DNA of 64,000 bases from Lactobacillus colini (GCF_017874575.1 NZ_JAGGLU010000001.1:248001-312000), one strand, 5' to 3'. Positions 36,334-45,807 are shown, counted from the first letter of the stretch. Program-made: numbers and translations. Notes: generated by a model from the sequence alone, not told the origin.

Positions 36334-37258
36334 ATTTATCTACTTCCTTCCAGATTTTCTCTGAGCAAATTTTAATAAATTCTTGAGCTGCAGGTGATTT
36401 AGAAGCCACTTTAGAGCAAATAAGCATGAGATGGGTATCAAGAGGCTGCCGTCCCCAAGAATATAAGTCTAAGTTTTTGAAATTATTGAGCCAAATCAAA
36501 AAGTCAGGTAAAGGGGCCCAGCCTAGATCACTTTTAATTGCCAAAAGAACATGTTCAATACTGGAAAGAGTGATATTTACGTTAGGTTCCTTACCAGTTT
36601 CTGTTAGCAAATACGTTTTAAAAAGTTCCATATAATAACTGTGCTTGCGTAAAGCAATAATGGGAATCTTCTTGGCTATATCAATATCTATCCAAGGATA
36701 AGAAAAGTTTGTTCTAAATTTTGAATTGATAACATACTTATTAGTATTATGACCAACTAAAGCAACTTGACCATCTAATAGGGGATAGATTGCATAATCA
36801 TCAGGATGATCAATTTCTTTTAACGTTAAGATCAAATCTAGTCTATTCTTTTCTAACATTTGATTTAAGTTGACAGCCTTGTCTTCATGTATCTGTAGTA
36901 AAACATTAGGATATCTTTTTTTAAAAGTCTTGATTACTTTAGATACCACTATTTGAGCTAAAGAAAGTGGAAAACCTATTCTTAAAGTCTTTTTAGCGTA
37001 TTGATTGTGATTAAGAATTTCATTTTCAAAATTTTGTCTTAATAGATATACTTTACGCTCATATTCCAGATATTTTTGTCCAGCATATGTCAATTTGAAC
37101 TTTTTTCCATCACGGATAAATAAAGTAATACCTAACTCGGTTTCTTTGTTCTTAATAAATTTGCTTAAAGCGGAAACTGAAACATATAGTTGCTCAGCTG
37201 CAGCAGTTAAACCTTGATTTTCTGCAACGGTTTTGATGTATGTATAATCTTTGTTCAT
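36314..37258 (-). CDS. LysR-family transcriptional regulator
   Basis: About 314 residues. The N-terminal winged helix (YTYIKTVAENQGLTAAAEQLYVSVSALSKFIKNKETELGITLFIRDGKKFKLTYAG) is followed by a periplasmic-binding-like effector domain from about residue 80. Start taken as the ATG at 37258 (AGGCTTAGA upstream); a longer frame to 37294 lacks a site. It is divergent from the SLC13-type transporter gene, the classic LysR arrangement, and would act on the palindromes at 37436-37476. Ligand probably a carboxylate of the pathway. Confidence 0.9.
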   Translation of the reverse strand: MNKDYTYIKTVAENQGLTAAAEQLYVSVSALSKFIKNKETELGITLFIRDGKKFKLTYAGQKYLEYERKVYLLRQNFENEILNHNQYAKKTLRIGFPLSLAQIVVSKVIKTFKKRYPNVLLQIHEDKAVNLNQMLEKNRLDLILTLKEIDHPDDYAIYPLLDGQVALVGHNTNKYVINSKFRTNFSYPWIDIDIAKKIPIIALRKHSYYMELFKTYLLTETGKEPNVNITLSSIEHVLLAIKSDLGWAPLPDFLIWLNNFKNLDLYSWGRQPLDTHLMLICSKVASKSPAAQEFIKICSEKIWKEVDKYDKHTL

Positions 37259-37435
37259 TCTAAGCCTGCTTAAAAAATATGTGTTAATTAACAATTTTAA
37301 GTATAGTCAGTTATGATCAGACGATAAAGAACTAATTTTAATCATATTTTGCAAAAATATGAAAATGATTAATCCGCTTACAACTATAACTTGATAGCTT
37401 AGTTACAGCATTATTGCTTTTAAACTAATCTTAAT

Positions 37436-37476
37436 AATATTGACCTTTAGGTTAATATTAATTAACAATATTGACA
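37436..37476 (+). promoter_or_regulatory. palindromic operator candidates in the divergent LysR/transporter region
   Basis: 37436-37459 is an imperfect 24-bp palindrome (AATATT-G-ACCT-TT-AGGT-T-AATATT). Its left half AATATTGAC recurs as a direct copy at 37468-37476. This spacing suits binding of a LysR tetramer. The 286 bp between the divergent starts are otherwise A/T-rich. Confidence 0.5.
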
Positions 37477-37544
37477 TGACAGTTTACTCCTTTAGGCAAT
37501 ATCATATGCTTGGAAAGCAAATAAAACGACTGGAGGAGAAAGTT

Positions 37545-38816
37545 ATGACTCCGATGTGGATTACAATCATAATTTTAGCGCTAACAATTATAGCGTTTTT
37601 GACTGGTAAGGTTCCAATGTCGATTATTTCAATGGGCATTATCTTATCACTTATATTTTTTAAAATTTTACCGGTAGATAAAGCATTTGGTGGCTTTATT
37701 AATCCCAATGTTATTATGTTTGCCGGTATGTTTGTTATTGGCGCAGGTATTACTAAAACTAGTATCCTACAGAGGACAGAAGATTTAGTTATGAAATATA
37801 AAAACAATACTAAAATGTTGTTACTTATTTCCTGCTTATCAGGTGGAATATTAGGTTTATTAACAAGTGGAACCTCATCAATTGCAATTTTATTGCCACT
37901 TTTAATGGGAATTGCTGCTTCAGTGAATGTTAGTCAAAAGCAAATACTATTCCCAGTAGCAACTGTAGCTAACATAGCAGCTGGTACTACTTTTTTAGGA
38001 GTAGGGTCAGGCAATATGACTTGGTCATCAATCATGATGAAGATAGGTGCTAAAGAGCCATTGAACTTATTGTCATTTACTTTAGCTAAATTACCATTTT
38101 TGATTACTGCAATTATATATATGGTTTATGTTGCCCCAAAATTATTGCCGAAGGATGAAATTACAGCAATTGATACTAACTTGAAGAAGAAAGATCTGAG
38201 AACGACTTTATCACCTGTGAAAGAAAAATTAGCTATTGTAATTATTTTAGCTACGATTACCTTAATGATTTTGTCTAATTATATCAATATTCCAATTTAT
38301 GTTATATCGACTTTGGGTGCGGCACTACTTGTAATATTTGGAATTTTAAAAGAAAAAGAAGCATTGAGTTCAATTAACTTGCCAACAATTTTCCTATTTG
38401 GTGGTGTATTAGCTTTATCTGATGCTTTAACCAAAACTGGGGCAGGAGATTTAGTGGCTTCAGTCATTACAGCAGTAATTGGGAATACAAACAACACATT
38501 CTTAATTATGTTTATCTTTTTTGCAATTCCATTCATTGTTACTCAATTTATGTCCAATTTAGCCACAGTAGCTATCTTTGTACCCTTAGTTGTATCTGCG
38601 GCATTAAAACTTGGCTTTGATCCAAGAGCAGCAGTTCTAGCAGTGATCACTGCAGCTACGTGTTCATTTTTAACACCTCTGGCATCACCACCGCAAACAA
38701 TGATTATGGAAGTCGGGAACTATAAGCTTTGGGACTACTTGAAGTCGGGGTTACCATTGGCAATTATTTACTTAATTATGGGTTGTTTTGTCTTTCAACT
38801 AATTTATCCATTGTAA
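37545..38816 (+). CDS. SLC13/DASS-type anion permease
   Basis: 423-residue membrane protein with about eleven helices. LLTSGTSSIAILLPLLMGIA and FMSNLATVAIFVPLV are the two helix-hairpin motifs of the divalent anion:sodium symporter family, the second followed by LAVITAATCSFLTPLASPPQTMIME. Likely imports a dicarboxylate or sugar acid. ATG 37545 has GGAGGAG at 37532-37538; an upstream frame to 37440 would run over the operator region and is rejected. It is the first gene of the dehydratase operon, 10 bp before the next. Confidence 0.85.
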   Translation: MTPMWITIIILALTIIAFLTGKVPMSIISMGIILSLIFFKILPVDKAFGGFINPNVIMFAGMFVIGAGITKTSILQRTEDLVMKYKNNTKMLLLISCLSGGILGLLTSGTSSIAILLPLLMGIAASVNVSQKQILFPVATVANIAAGTTFLGVGSGNMTWSSIMMKIGAKEPLNLLSFTLAKLPFLITAIIYMVYVAPKLLPKDEITAIDTNLKKKDLRTTLSPVKEKLAIVIILATITLMILSNYINIPIYVISTLGAALLVIFGILKEKEALSSINLPTIFLFGGVLALSDALTKTGAGDLVASVITAVIGNTNNTFLIMFIFFAIPFIVTQFMSNLATVAIFVPLVVSAALKLGFDPRAAVLAVITAATCSFLTPLASPPQTMIMEVGNYKLWDYLKSGLPLAIIYLIMGCFVFQLIYPL

Positions 38817-38826
38817 GGAGAAAAAT

Positions 38827-39981
38827 ATGAGAATTACAGATATTAAATTGAGACCAGCAAGCAAATACTTATTTGTTCAAGTTGAAACTGATAAAGGAAT
38901 TACCGGCTTAGGCGAAGCTGGAGTTTGGGGGTTTTTAGATGCAACTAAAGGAGTAATTGATACTTTCAAAAAATATTTAGTTGGCAAAGATCCATTCAAC
39001 ATTGAAGACCATTGGAATTATTTGTACCGCAGTATGTATTTTAGAGGAAGTATTATCATGAGTGCCTTATCTGCCATTGATATGGCTTTGTGGGATATTA
39101 AAGGTAAAGCATTAGATGTTCCCGTTTATCAGCTACTGGGTGGCAAAGTTCGTAGTAAGGCAAGATGCTATGATGTAGCTTTTGCCTTTACGACTGAAGA
39201 TATCAAAAATGGTGTTAAGGAGTTAAAAGAAGCGGGTTTTAACGCAATGCGTGTAATGATTACTAAAGACGTTGATCGCAATGCAAGATATAGTAAATTA
39301 CCTGCTAAGCAACAAATTTTTTCTTCTTATATTCAACATTATGTCGATATTGTGAAAGCTGCTCGTGAGGCTGGAGGTAAAGATTTTGATCTTCTACTTG
39401 ATGTTCATCGCAGTATGACTTATCCAGAAGTAGTTACCTTTGCTAGAGAAGTTGAAAAATATCGACCATACTTTATCGAAGATCCTATTCCGCCAGATAA
39501 TTTTGAAGCTTTAGGTGATGTTGCTAGACAAACCACTATTCCAATTGCTAACGGCGAAAGAAATATCAATATTCAAGAATTCGAAATGCAGTATAGTATT
39601 GGCAAGATTGTTTATTGTCGTCCAGACATGGCTGTAGTAGGTGGCATTACTGCTGGGAAGAAGATAGCCTCAATTGCAGAAGCCCATTACGGATTAGTAG
39701 TACCGCATAATCCGCTAGGACCAGTAGCAACTGCGGCTTGCTTGCAATTGGCTGCTGCAATACCTAATTTTGCTATTTTAGAATTTCCATCATTTTATCG
39801 TAAAGGTAATGAATCTGAAATGATGAAAAAGCCATTTACTTGGCAAGATGGCTATATGGATATACCAGATCGTCCAGGATTAGGTATTGAGTTAATTGAT
39901 AATTTAGAAACAGAGTTTCCAGTTAATCAAAGAAGTCTTAGTGCTCCAAGAATGTACGATAGCAGTGTAACTGATATTTAA
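38827..39981 (+). CDS. enolase-superfamily acid-sugar dehydratase, galactonate dehydratase-like
   Basis: 384 residues. Mg ligands and acid/base residues of the enolase superfamily: LLLDVHRSMTYPE (Asp and the following His), YFIEDPIPPDN (Glu), PIANGERN (Glu), and the C-terminal base in VVPHNPLGPVATAACLQLA. The DxH and HNPLGP forms are those of the D-galactonate/mannonate dehydratase group rather than of muconate lactonising enzymes. The reaction would be loss of water from an acid sugar to a 2-keto-3-deoxy acid. AAGGAG upstream, 10 bp behind the permease. Substrate stereochemistry cannot be read. Confidence 0.87.
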   Translation: MRITDIKLRPASKYLFVQVETDKGITGLGEAGVWGFLDATKGVIDTFKKYLVGKDPFNIEDHWNYLYRSMYFRGSIIMSALSAIDMALWDIKGKALDVPVYQLLGGKVRSKARCYDVAFAFTTEDIKNGVKELKEAGFNAMRVMITKDVDRNARYSKLPAKQQIFSSYIQHYVDIVKAAREAGGKDFDLLLDVHRSMTYPEVVTFAREVEKYRPYFIEDPIPPDNFEALGDVARQTTIPIANGERNINIQEFEMQYSIGKIVYCRPDMAVVGGITAGKKIASIAEAHYGLVVPHNPLGPVATAACLQLAAAIPNFAILEFPSFYRKGNESEMMKKPFTWQDGYMDIPDRPGLGIELIDNLETEFPVNQRSLSAPRMYDSSVTDI

Positions 39982-40134
39982 AAATAATATTTTTAAAGGT
40001 TCAATTAGAGTTTAAAAGAAAGCCTTAAGCTCTAATTGTTCTTTTTAGGTTGCAGTCCATATAGATTGAATTTTATTCATACTTTTATGAATTAATGGAA
40101 ATAAATTCAAATTTCAAACTTATATAATTATCTA

Positions 40135-40148
40135 TGAAAGCGCTATTA
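40135..40148 (+). promoter_or_regulatory. cre-like box before the second dehydratase gene
   Basis: TGAAAGCGCTATTA matches TGWAANCGNTNWCA at 13 of 14 positions, 19 bp upstream of the start at 40168. With the 186-bp gap, a separate promoter for the second part of the cluster is likely. Confidence 0.6.
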
Positions 40149-40167
40149 AAAACAAAAGGAGAAAATC

Positions 40168-41250
40168 ATGAAAATTACAAATGTTCATTCAGAAGTATAT
40201 AAGTGGCCTAAGGCAAAGCCAATTGCTAACGGTAAGTACATTTATAAAGATAACTCTCTCAACTTAGTAGTAATAGATACTGACGAAGGGATCACTGGTT
40301 ATGGCTGCAGTTGGGAACTAGATGATAAATTTGTTGAAAGCATGGGTAAAAAGATAATAGGTGAAGACCCATTAAACAACGAGAAAATATGGGACAAAAT
40401 ATATGTGCCTAAATTTATCGGTCGTAAGGGTGATAGTTTAAAGAACGTTTCTGCAATTGATATTGCTCTCTGGGATATTAAATCTAAGGTTACCGAATTG
40501 CCACTTTACAAATTATTAGGTGGCTATCGTGAGAAAATTCCATTTTATACTGCAGGCGGCTATTATGCAGAAGGAAAAGGATTAAAAGAACTCCAAGAAG
40601 AAATGGAAGAATATGTAGAATGGGGAGCTAAGGCGGTAAAAATGAAGGTTGGTGCCCTATCATTACAAGACGATGCACAGAGGGTCAAAGCAGTTAGGGA
40701 AGCTATTGGAGATGATGTTAAGCTTATGATTGATGCCAACTCAAGTTATCGTTTCTATGAGGCTATTGAATTTAGTAAGCTAGTTGAAGAATATCATCCA
40801 TATTGGTTTGAGGAGCCTGTTTCTGCAGATGATTATGATGGTTATAGAAAAGTTGCTGAAAAAAGTTTAATTCCACTTGCAAGTGGTGAAAACGAAATGA
40901 CTAGATTCGGCTTTAGAGATTTAATTAATAGTCAATCAGTAAGTATTTTGAATCCAGATGCAACCTGTTTAGGTGGTATTACAGAATTCGTTAAAGTTGC
41001 TGCTATAGCTGATGCAAATGGCTTGGATATGAGCCCTCATGGTCAACAACAAGTTCATGTACATTTGGATTGCGCTTTACCAAATGTAACTTTAGCAGAA
41101 TTTTATCCGCCTCAATATGATTCTAAAATTTATGAAGCTTTTAAGAACCCTATAAAAATGAATTCTGATGGAACTATTTCACCAAGTGATGAACCTGGTG
41201 TAGGCCTAGATATTAACCGTAATGTTTTAGATAAATTTAGGATCAAGTAG
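40168..41250 (+). CDS. enolase-superfamily protein, mandelate-racemase subgroup
   Basis: 360 residues. The active-site set of the mandelate racemase subgroup is visible: KMK in AVKMKVGAL (acid/base Lys), D in LMIDANSSY, E in YWFEEPVSADDYDG, E in LASGENEM, and H in DMSPHGQQQVHVHL. This matches acid-sugar dehydratases or epimerases such as fuconate, rhamnonate or galactarate enzymes. It differs clearly from the first enolase-superfamily protein, so the pathway has two distinct steps or handles two substrates. AAAGGAG precedes the ATG. Confidence 0.87.
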   Translation: MKITNVHSEVYKWPKAKPIANGKYIYKDNSLNLVVIDTDEGITGYGCSWELDDKFVESMGKKIIGEDPLNNEKIWDKIYVPKFIGRKGDSLKNVSAIDIALWDIKSKVTELPLYKLLGGYREKIPFYTAGGYYAEGKGLKELQEEMEEYVEWGAKAVKMKVGALSLQDDAQRVKAVREAIGDDVKLMIDANSSYRFYEAIEFSKLVEEYHPYWFEEPVSADDYDGYRKVAEKSLIPLASGENEMTRFGFRDLINSQSVSILNPDATCLGGITEFVKVAAIADANGLDMSPHGQQQVHVHLDCALPNVTLAEFYPPQYDSKIYEAFKNPIKMNSDGTISPSDEPGVGLDINRNVLDKFRIK

Positions 41251-41270
41251 CTAGAAAGTAGTACAAGAAT

Positions 41271-42566
41271 ATGTCAACTCTAACCATATCTTTAGTTATT
41301 TTGTTTCTTATCATTGGTGGAGTAATTTGGAACAAGGTTCCAGTACAATTTATTTTAATTTTCACTCCTGTTATCGGTGCATACATACTGATACCCAATA
41401 TTGAAAAAATAAGTTCACTAAGTTTAAATTTTATGAATAAAACTATGTCGTCAGTTGGTTTTATGATGATCTTTGGCTTAGTTTATTTCACAATGTTATC
41501 AGCAACAGGAATGTTTGAAACAATTGTTAATCAGGTAATGAAACTTTTTAAAGGCAGGATTAATAATTTAATTATTATGATTTTAACAGTAATAATTGCA
41601 ATAATAGCAATGTTAACTGCTACACCAACTGCCGCATATTTGATTATTTTTCCAATCATGGTATCTCTTTATGATCAAACTGGATTCGATAAACGAGTAG
41701 CAATGATAGTTGCTCAAACAGCAATTGCACCAATGTGCTTTTTGCCATGGGGGCAGGGGTTAGTTACTTCCTCAATTTTTGCTGGTGTTAGTCCACTTGC
41801 TTTGAGTAAAGCAGTCATTCCAATTTCATTTTGCTTTATTCCGGTTATAATTGGACAAATACTCTTTTTCTCTCATTATCTTAAGAAAAACAAGTCTAGT
41901 GATGATAGTAGTAAAGAAACAAGGAAAATCCAAAATAAGGATACTAGTTTACAAAGGCCTAAATTATTTTGGATTAACTTAATTATCTTTATTTTAGTGA
42001 TTATTGCTTTAGCAGTATTAAAATTACCATCATACTTAGTATTTGCAGCTGGCGCATTTTTAACAACAATGATTGATTACCCAAGTCAAAGAGATTATCG
42101 TAAGCTATGGCTCCAAGCTAGCAAACCAATTTTTAACTTGATTTTTATGTTAATTAGTATTTCTGTTTTTGTAGGTATTTTTAATGGGACAGGGATGACT
42201 AAAGCAATTTCTGTAGAATTATTAAATATTTTCCCACATTCATTATTGAGATATAGTTATTTAATAATTTTATCTTTAGCAGTCATTATAGTTAGATTTT
42301 TGCCATATCAACTATTTAATTCATTGTATCCAATTTTTGTTTCGGTCGGTAAAAGTTTTGGATTATCTAGCTTAGACGTAATTGCACCATTTGTAGATAA
42401 TTTAGCTTTAGCAACTGGATCTTCACCATTAACTCCAGCAACTATTGTAGGAACTAGTTTACTAGGTATTGATTTAGATAATTATGTAAAATTAGCAGTT
42501 CCTGTGCAGACAGTTTCTAATATTGCAGTAATTATAATCGGGTTAATTTTAGGAGTTATTAAATAA
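41271..42566 (+). CDS. CitMHS/GntP-like carboxylate transporter
   Basis: 431 residues with about twelve helices. TATPTAAYLIIFPIMVSLYDQTGFDKR and LATGSSPLTPATIVGTSLLGIDLDNYVKLAVP are reminiscent of the citrate-Mg:H+ symporter family in the ion-transporter superfamily. A charged cytoplasmic loop (KKNKSSDDSSKETRK) splits it in two halves. It lies 20 bp behind the dehydratase gene with weak ribosome binding (GAAAGTAGT). A second permease in the same island suggests a separate import of a related acid or export of a product. Confidence 0.8.
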   Translation: MSTLTISLVILFLIIGGVIWNKVPVQFILIFTPVIGAYILIPNIEKISSLSLNFMNKTMSSVGFMMIFGLVYFTMLSATGMFETIVNQVMKLFKGRINNLIIMILTVIIAIIAMLTATPTAAYLIIFPIMVSLYDQTGFDKRVAMIVAQTAIAPMCFLPWGQGLVTSSIFAGVSPLALSKAVIPISFCFIPVIIGQILFFSHYLKKNKSSDDSSKETRKIQNKDTSLQRPKLFWINLIIFILVIIALAVLKLPSYLVFAAGAFLTTMIDYPSQRDYRKLWLQASKPIFNLIFMLISISVFVGIFNGTGMTKAISVELLNIFPHSLLRYSYLIILSLAVIIVRFLPYQLFNSLYPIFVSVGKSFGLSSLDVIAPFVDNLALATGSSPLTPATIVGTSLLGIDLDNYVKLAVPVQTVSNIAVIIIGLILGVIK

Positions 42567-42603
42567 GTTTTAGCATTTATTGCAATTTGAAAGGAAAAAT
42601 ACT

Positions 42604-43434
42604 ATGAAAAAGTTAACTCCAATTAAAATTCCTCAAAGCCGTAAGGATTATTTAAACAAAGTAGGTTGCTTTAAAGAGAAAATAGAGGACGTAGATGTTT
42701 ATAAAATTGTTCCCCAAGATATAAATAATAAACATAATTTGATATTTACTATTCATGGTGGAGGATTTTGTAAAGGACATACTGAAAAAGATTTATATTT
42801 TGCGTCAATGATTGCCACAGAAACTAAAAGCCAAGTATGGGATGTTGATTATAAATTAGCACCTAAATATCCATTTCCTACTGCATTTAATCAAGTTTAT
42901 GACTTAATCAAATATGCTTATCAAAACTTCGACAAATTAAACATTGATCCTAATCGAATAATATTATGTGGTAATAGTGCAGGTGGAAATCTTGCAGCAG
43001 CTGTAGTACTTAAGGCAAATAAGACCAAGGATTTCAAAATTAAATTATTGAATACAAATTATCCGCCACTTGATTTAGCAACTGATCCTGCTGATAAAGT
43101 GGAAGCCAATAAAACATACATTCCATTTTCCAAATCAAGAGAATATAATAATTGGTATGCCAATGCAGATGAAAGTAAATCGCCATATGTATCATTGGTA
43201 AGAGCTACAGAGGATATGCTTTATGGCTTCCCACAATTATTAATGATTACTGGTGGACAAGACGCTTTACATAATGAGGGTGAAGAATTCGCAATTAAAT
43301 GTATGCAAGCAGGTGTACTTGTCACAATCAAAAAGTTTGAAGAAAGTGAACATAGTTTTATGGTTAATTGCCTTGGAAATGAGTGGAAAGCTGCATGTAA
43401 ATTAGTAATTAATACCATAAACAATTTGGATTAA
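42604..43434 (+). CDS. alpha/beta hydrolase (Abhydrolase_3, hormone-sensitive-lipase type esterase)
   Basis: 276 residues. HGGGFCKG forms the oxyanion hole and GNSAGGN carries the nucleophilic Ser; Asp in TGGQDALHNEG and His in SEHSFMV complete the triad. No signal peptide. Start taken at ATG 42604 with AAAGGA 8 bp upstream. It may open an ester or lactone in the acid-sugar pathway; this is suggested only by context. The next LysR gene overlaps its stop by one base. Confidence 0.87.
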   Translation: MKKLTPIKIPQSRKDYLNKVGCFKEKIEDVDVYKIVPQDINNKHNLIFTIHGGGFCKGHTEKDLYFASMIATETKSQVWDVDYKLAPKYPFPTAFNQVYDLIKYAYQNFDKLNIDPNRIILCGNSAGGNLAAAVVLKANKTKDFKIKLLNTNYPPLDLATDPADKVEANKTYIPFSKSREYNNWYANADESKSPYVSLVRATEDMLYGFPQLLMITGGQDALHNEGEEFAIKCMQAGVLVTIKKFEESEHSFMVNCLGNEWKAACKLVINTINNLD

Positions 43435-44345
43435 TGGATTTAAAGCACTTAGATTATCTTTTAACAATTGTAAAGTATAAGAATATTACTCAAGCTGCAG
43501 ATGAGCTGTATATTACGCCATCAGCTTTAAGTAAATATTTGACTAATTTGGAAAATGAAATAAAACTCCCAATTTTTTATAGAAATGGTCATACTCTTGA
43601 GCTTACCAAGTATGGCAAAGTATTAGTTCGAAATTTAAACGAGATAGAACAAATTAATAGCAAAATAGATGCAGAATTAGCAGATATGTCTTCTCAATTT
43701 AGTTCTAGATTTAGAATTGGGTTTCAAACCAGTATTGATAATTTTATAATTAGACCTATCTTCAATAAGATGTTAAATAAGTTTCCAGCAATTAAATATT
43801 CCTTAGTTCGTGAACATCAAGAAAATCTAGTAGATAAAATTAAAAATTATGAGCTAGATGCCGCAATTGTTACTTTAGATGAAGATTTGCCTAATTTAGC
43901 TGTTGATGAGTTAGTTGAAAGTGAATTTGTTTTAGTAACTAATAAGGCGATTAAATTACCATTTTGGCAAGAAAATAGAAAATATCCATTAGTCAAATTT
44001 AGTGATATTAAAAATTATCCTTTAGTTAGTGTAGTACCTGGACGTAGATTTGGAGATTATGTGTTGAAATATTTTTCTGATAATTCTGCTAAATTGGATC
44101 CTAAAATACAAGTTTCAACAACTGATATTGCTTTAGACTTAGTTTCAAAAGATAACTATTGCACTTTTGCTTCTGAACTTTTTGTAAAGAAGTCACATTA
44201 TGATAATTTAGAATGCTTTTCTTTTGGTAAATATCCAGTAATTAACAAATTTTGTCTAATTACTAGAAAACACAAATATTCAATGATTTCAAAAGAAGAA
44301 GATTATTTTAGAAAGCTATGCCATGATGAATTTATTTTATTGTAG
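43434..44345 (+). CDS. LysR-family transcriptional regulator (second of the island)
   Basis: 303 residues. HTH: LKHLDYLLTIVKYKNITQAADELYITPSALSKYLTNLENEIKLPIFYRNG, then an effector domain. ATG shares the A of the preceding TAA stop (TAATG), so it is translated together with the esterase. Its HTH is similar in kind to the minus-strand LysR at 36314-37258 (both have a SALSK recognition helix), so the two may bind related sites. Terminator at 44445-44488. Confidence 0.9.
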   Translation: MDLKHLDYLLTIVKYKNITQAADELYITPSALSKYLTNLENEIKLPIFYRNGHTLELTKYGKVLVRNLNEIEQINSKIDAELADMSSQFSSRFRIGFQTSIDNFIIRPIFNKMLNKFPAIKYSLVREHQENLVDKIKNYELDAAIVTLDEDLPNLAVDELVESEFVLVTNKAIKLPFWQENRKYPLVKFSDIKNYPLVSVVPGRRFGDYVLKYFSDNSAKLDPKIQVSTTDIALDLVSKDNYCTFASELFVKKSHYDNLECFSFGKYPVINKFCLITRKHKYSMISKEEDYFRKLCHDEFILL

Positions 44346-44444
44346 CTATGATTTATTTATTCTCATGCTTTATTAATTAGCAATCTATTTAAGAAGAATT
44401 CTTTTTCGTATTTGTATTAAAAAGTTTATAATAACCCAACGTAA

Positions 44445-44488
44445 AAAAGCCTATAAATGTTGAAATAATCAGCATTTATAGGCTTTTT
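44445..44488. terminator. bidirectional intrinsic terminator
   Basis: AAAAAGCCTATAAATG pairs with CATTTATAGGCTTTTT. It ends the LysR gene on the plus strand and the gene fragment on the minus strand. Confidence 0.85.
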
Positions 44489-44497
44489 ACTATAATA

Positions 44498-44683
44498 TCA
44501 ATAGCGCAGATCAGAAATTTCACAACCTAATTCAAAACAAAGAAGTAACCAAATAGGAAACTTTTTGTTTAAGCGCTGGCTGGTTATACATAGCCCTGCA
44601 TCAGGATAGTAGCGCTGAACTAATTTACCAACCTGACTATCGAAATAATTAATTCCTTTGATGCCCATCACTATAGAAAGCAT
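44498..44683 (-). pseudogene. fragment of an unrecognised gene (C-terminal part)
   Basis: A 61-codon frame with natural codon use ends 10 bp before a terminator in its own direction, which suggests the real 3' end of a gene. The visible product (VGKLVQRYYPDAGLCITSQRL, then FPIWLLLCFELGCEISDLRY) gives no family I know. There is no ribosome binding site before the first ATG, which lies at the junction with the truncated adhesin. Probably a 5'-truncated leftover. Confidence 0.35.
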
Positions 44684-45807
44684 CGTTTAGTAGTCTTTGA
44701 AAGTCTTTACTACACTGATTATTTGTTAACTGACCACAGAGATATTAACGATGTTGACCAATCACTTGATGTGACCGATGTTCAATTACACACTACCTTA
44801 AGTGATAATAGTCAAAAGGTGGTATCACCTAAGAAACTAAACACTGTGGAAGACGTAGTGCGCTATGTAGACTTAATCCCAGGTCAAACTTACTCAGTCA
44901 TAGGTAAGTTAATGGATCAAGTAACCGGTCAACCAATAATGAAGAATGGCGTGCCAGTAATGTCAACAGCGACCTTTAAACCTAATAAGCCAAATGGTAC
45001 AATAACCTTAACATTTGTTTTTGACGGGACTAAAACTATACAGGTCATAACATTACTGCCTTTGAAAGTTTGTATGCGAATGGTAGAATCTTAGTAGAAC
45101 ATACCGACCTAAATGATGCATCACAAACAGTATCAATCGACAATAAGCATGATAACTTTATTCCATTACCACCAAACCATGAATTTATCCCAACACCAGG
45201 TGGAGGAAGCAGTGTTATCGTGAATAATAACAACTCCTCAAATAACGGGAATAGTAGTAACTCATCCAATAATAGCTCTAATAATTCTGGGAATAATAGT
45301 TCATCCAATAATGGGGTAAACAACTCTGGTAATAACGGGTCAAATAACTCAGGGAATAATGGAGCTAATAATTCATCCAATAACGGTATGAATAACTCAA
45401 GTAATCATGGTTCAAGCAATGGTTCCAATAATTCTGGAAGCAATGCAGGTAACAATGGTTCAAGTGCCAAGAATAACTCTGTTAACAATGTTGTAAAGTC
45501 TGGCAATAATAAGCAAGTAGCTCAAAGAGTAGGGCAAAATCTTGTTAAGCCAGCAAAACCAGGTGCTAGTGAAAGGCATTCAATCTTGCCAACAGCCACT
45601 ATGGTAGCAGTACCAGCACAGGCTACAAGTCAAGGAAATAGCCAAGTCTTACCAGCAGAAAGTAAGGCAAGTGAAGAAGCAAAATTACCGCAAACAGGCT
45701 CTAAGGCAGATACACCGCTTCAAATGTTAGGAGCAGGTGTATTAGTAGTAACAGTAGGCAGTTTTGTTTACACCACCAGAAGAAAACAAACTACTGGACT
45801 AGATTAA
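44678..45807 (+). pseudogene. LPxTG surface adhesin, 5'-truncated and frameshifted
   Basis: From about 44678 the frame reads LVVFESLYYTDYLLTDHRDINDVDQSL, the end of one VaFE/SpaA-like repeat. A whole repeat follows (LIPGQTYSVIGKLMDQVTGQPIM). Near 45035-45041 a single-base indel moves the sequence to another frame, where it continues THNITAFE-like as TGHNITAFESLYANGRILVEH. Then comes a Ser/Asn/Gly-rich linker (about 45220-45490), LPQTG, a membrane helix and TRRKQ. No start codon with ribosome binding site, signal peptide or N-terminal domain exists, so the gene is dead on both counts. It was a sortase-anchored adhesin. Confidence 0.85.

Noticed and set aside
37440-37544. N-terminal extension of the SLC13-type permease
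   Set aside because: The extension runs through the palindromic operator and lacks a ribosome binding site; GGAGGAG stands right before ATG 37545.
34987-43434. Beta-ketoadipate-type pathway (CMLE-like lyase, muconate-lactonising-like enzyme, hydrolase)
   Set aside because: The enolase-superfamily motifs are of acid-sugar dehydratase type, the hydrolase is HSL-type rather than enol-lactone hydrolase, and no ring-cleaving dioxygenase or decarboxylase is near.
45045-45380. Minus-strand frame of 111 codons rich in Leu/Pro/Glu
   Set aside because: It is the antisense of the Ser/Asn/Gly linker of the adhesin remnant; the low-complexity repeat opens the opposite frame. No ribosome binding site.
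45220-45490. CRISPR-like repeated DNA in the adhesin remnant
   Set aside because: The repeats are short, irregular AAT/TCA/GGT codon runs that encode Asn/Ser/Gly; there are no constant repeats with unique spacers.
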